Under the pieces are notes generated by a model, which saw nothing but the letters and a program-made list of their open reading frames with translations, searched no databases and was not told the DNA's origin. This document shows, piece by piece, positions 6,717 through 7,220 of a stretch of DNA of 7,220 nucleotides. Origin of the DNA: Pseudomonadota bacterium (GTDB lineage: Bacteria > Pseudomonadota > Gammaproteobacteria > Burkholderiales > Burkholderiaceae_B); NCBI GenBank assembly GCA_023432075.1, contig JAEYVD010000101.1:1-7220 (forward strand). Reading direction: 5' to 3'. The position numbers and the translations under genes were made by a program. Position 1 is the stretch's first letter. Every line of letters starts with the position of its first letter.

Positions 6717-6746
6717 GAAGATTACCTATTTTGAAGGCGCACAGGC

Positions 6747-7220
6747 ATGAAAATCACGGTCGTGGGTACCGGTTACGTAGGATTGGTGTCGGGAGCGTGC
6801 CTGGCCGACATGGGCAACGATGTCATGTGCCTGGACGTGGATGCGGCCAAGATCGCGCTGCTGCGCCAGGGCGGCATTCCCATTTACGAGCCGGGCCTTG
6901 AAGACCTGGTGCGCCGCAACGTGCAGGCCGGGCGCCTGCATTTCACCGATGACATCGCGCAAAGCGTGGCGTTCGGCGACGTCCAGTTCATCGCCGTGGG
7001 CACGCCGCCCGGCGAAGACGGTTCCGCCGATCTCAAGTACGTGCTGGCCGCCGCGCAGAACATCGCGCGCCACATGACCTCGCGCAAGCTCATCGTCGAC
7101 AAGTCCACCGTCCCCGTCGGCACGGCCGACAAGGTGCGCGCGGTGGTGCAGAAGGAGCTGGCCGCGCGCGGCGTGAACATCGCATTCAGCGTGGCGTCCA
7201 ACCCCGAATTCCTGAAGGAA
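6747..7220 (+). CDS. ugd: UDP-glucose 6-dehydrogenase, N-terminal part (3' end outside window)
   Basis: This is the first 158 codons of a UDP-glucose/GDP-mannose dehydrogenase family enzyme, which oxidises UDP-glucose twice with NAD+ to UDP-glucuronate for capsule, exopolysaccharide or lipid A-related sugars. The N-terminal Rossmann fold is clear: [16 protein letters not shown] (GxGYVG at 7-12) with D30 at the end of the second strand to bind the NAD ribose. Further family motifs are YEPGLEDLV (47-55), [13 protein letters not shown] (84-96), [11 protein letters not shown] (118-128) and SNPEFLKE (151-158) at the window edge. The catalytic Cys and the C-terminal domain lie outside the window. 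The start is supported by GAAGG at 6733-6737, 9 nt before the ATG. UDP-glucose dehydrogenase is much more likely than UDP-ManNAc or GDP-mannose relatives because of the EPGL and [12 protein letters not shown] signatures. It follows its own putative promoter and leader hairpin. Confidence 0.93.
   Translation, partial: MKITVVGTGYVGLVSGACLADMGNDVMCLDVDAAKIALLRQGGIPIYEPGLEDLVRRNVQAGRLHFTDDIAQSVAFGDVQFIAVGTPPGEDGSADLKYVLAAAQNIARHMTSRKLIVDKSTVPVGTADKVRAVVQKELAARGVNIAFSVASNPEFLKE

Noticed and set aside
1..7220. Novel defence system, mobile element, prophage, CRISPR array or RNA gene
   Set aside because: Every large frame is explained by a conserved housekeeping family. No transposase, integrase, regularly spaced repeat-spacer array or tRNA/rRNA-like sequence was seen.

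Overview
The window is GC-rich (about 65-70% by eye) betaproteobacterial chromosome. Several things point to the Burkholderiales, most likely Alcaligenaceae (Bordetella/Achromobacter type): the gene order ctaA-ctaB-sco, the close match of the CtaB sequence to what I recall of Bordetella CtaB, a DUF3717-type small protein, a PhaM-type granule protein and strong G/C third-position codon bias. The genus is inferred from memory, without any database search.

Positions 1-1827 (plus strand) hold a cytochrome c oxidase assembly block. It contains the 3' end of ctaA (heme A synthase), ctaB (heme O synthase / protoheme farnesyltransferase) and a SCO1/SenC copper-chaperone lipoprotein. The genes are 13 and 17 nt apart and are probably co-transcribed. 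Together they make heme O, then heme A, and deliver copper to the oxidase Cu(A) centre.

Positions 1828-2258 lie between transcription units. A short degenerate tandem repeat fills almost all of the gap between the stop codons of sco and a small minus-strand gene (DUF3717-like, about 72 aa). That small gene is divergent from a plus-strand gene for a membrane-anchored glycine-zipper protein (2259-2918).

Positions 2963-5233 hold a PhaM-like polyhydroxybutyrate granule/nucleoid protein with a histone H1-like tail, then glmU, the bifunctional enzyme making UDP-GlcNAc. A DHA2-family MFS exporter gene overlaps the glmU 3' end and runs to 6618. After a 128-bp spacer with a TATAAT box and a strong stem-loop, a UDP-glucose 6-dehydrogenase gene begins at 6747 and runs off the window. 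GlmU and Ugd both feed nucleotide sugars to envelope polysaccharides.

Most of the window is conserved housekeeping sequence. I see no mobile element, CRISPR array, tRNA, rRNA or phage signal, and no convincing new multi-gene system. The items most worth a second look are the 13-bp repeat tract between sco and the DUF3717-like gene, the small unknown protein itself, the CxxC element in the glycine-zipper protein, and the structured ugd leader.
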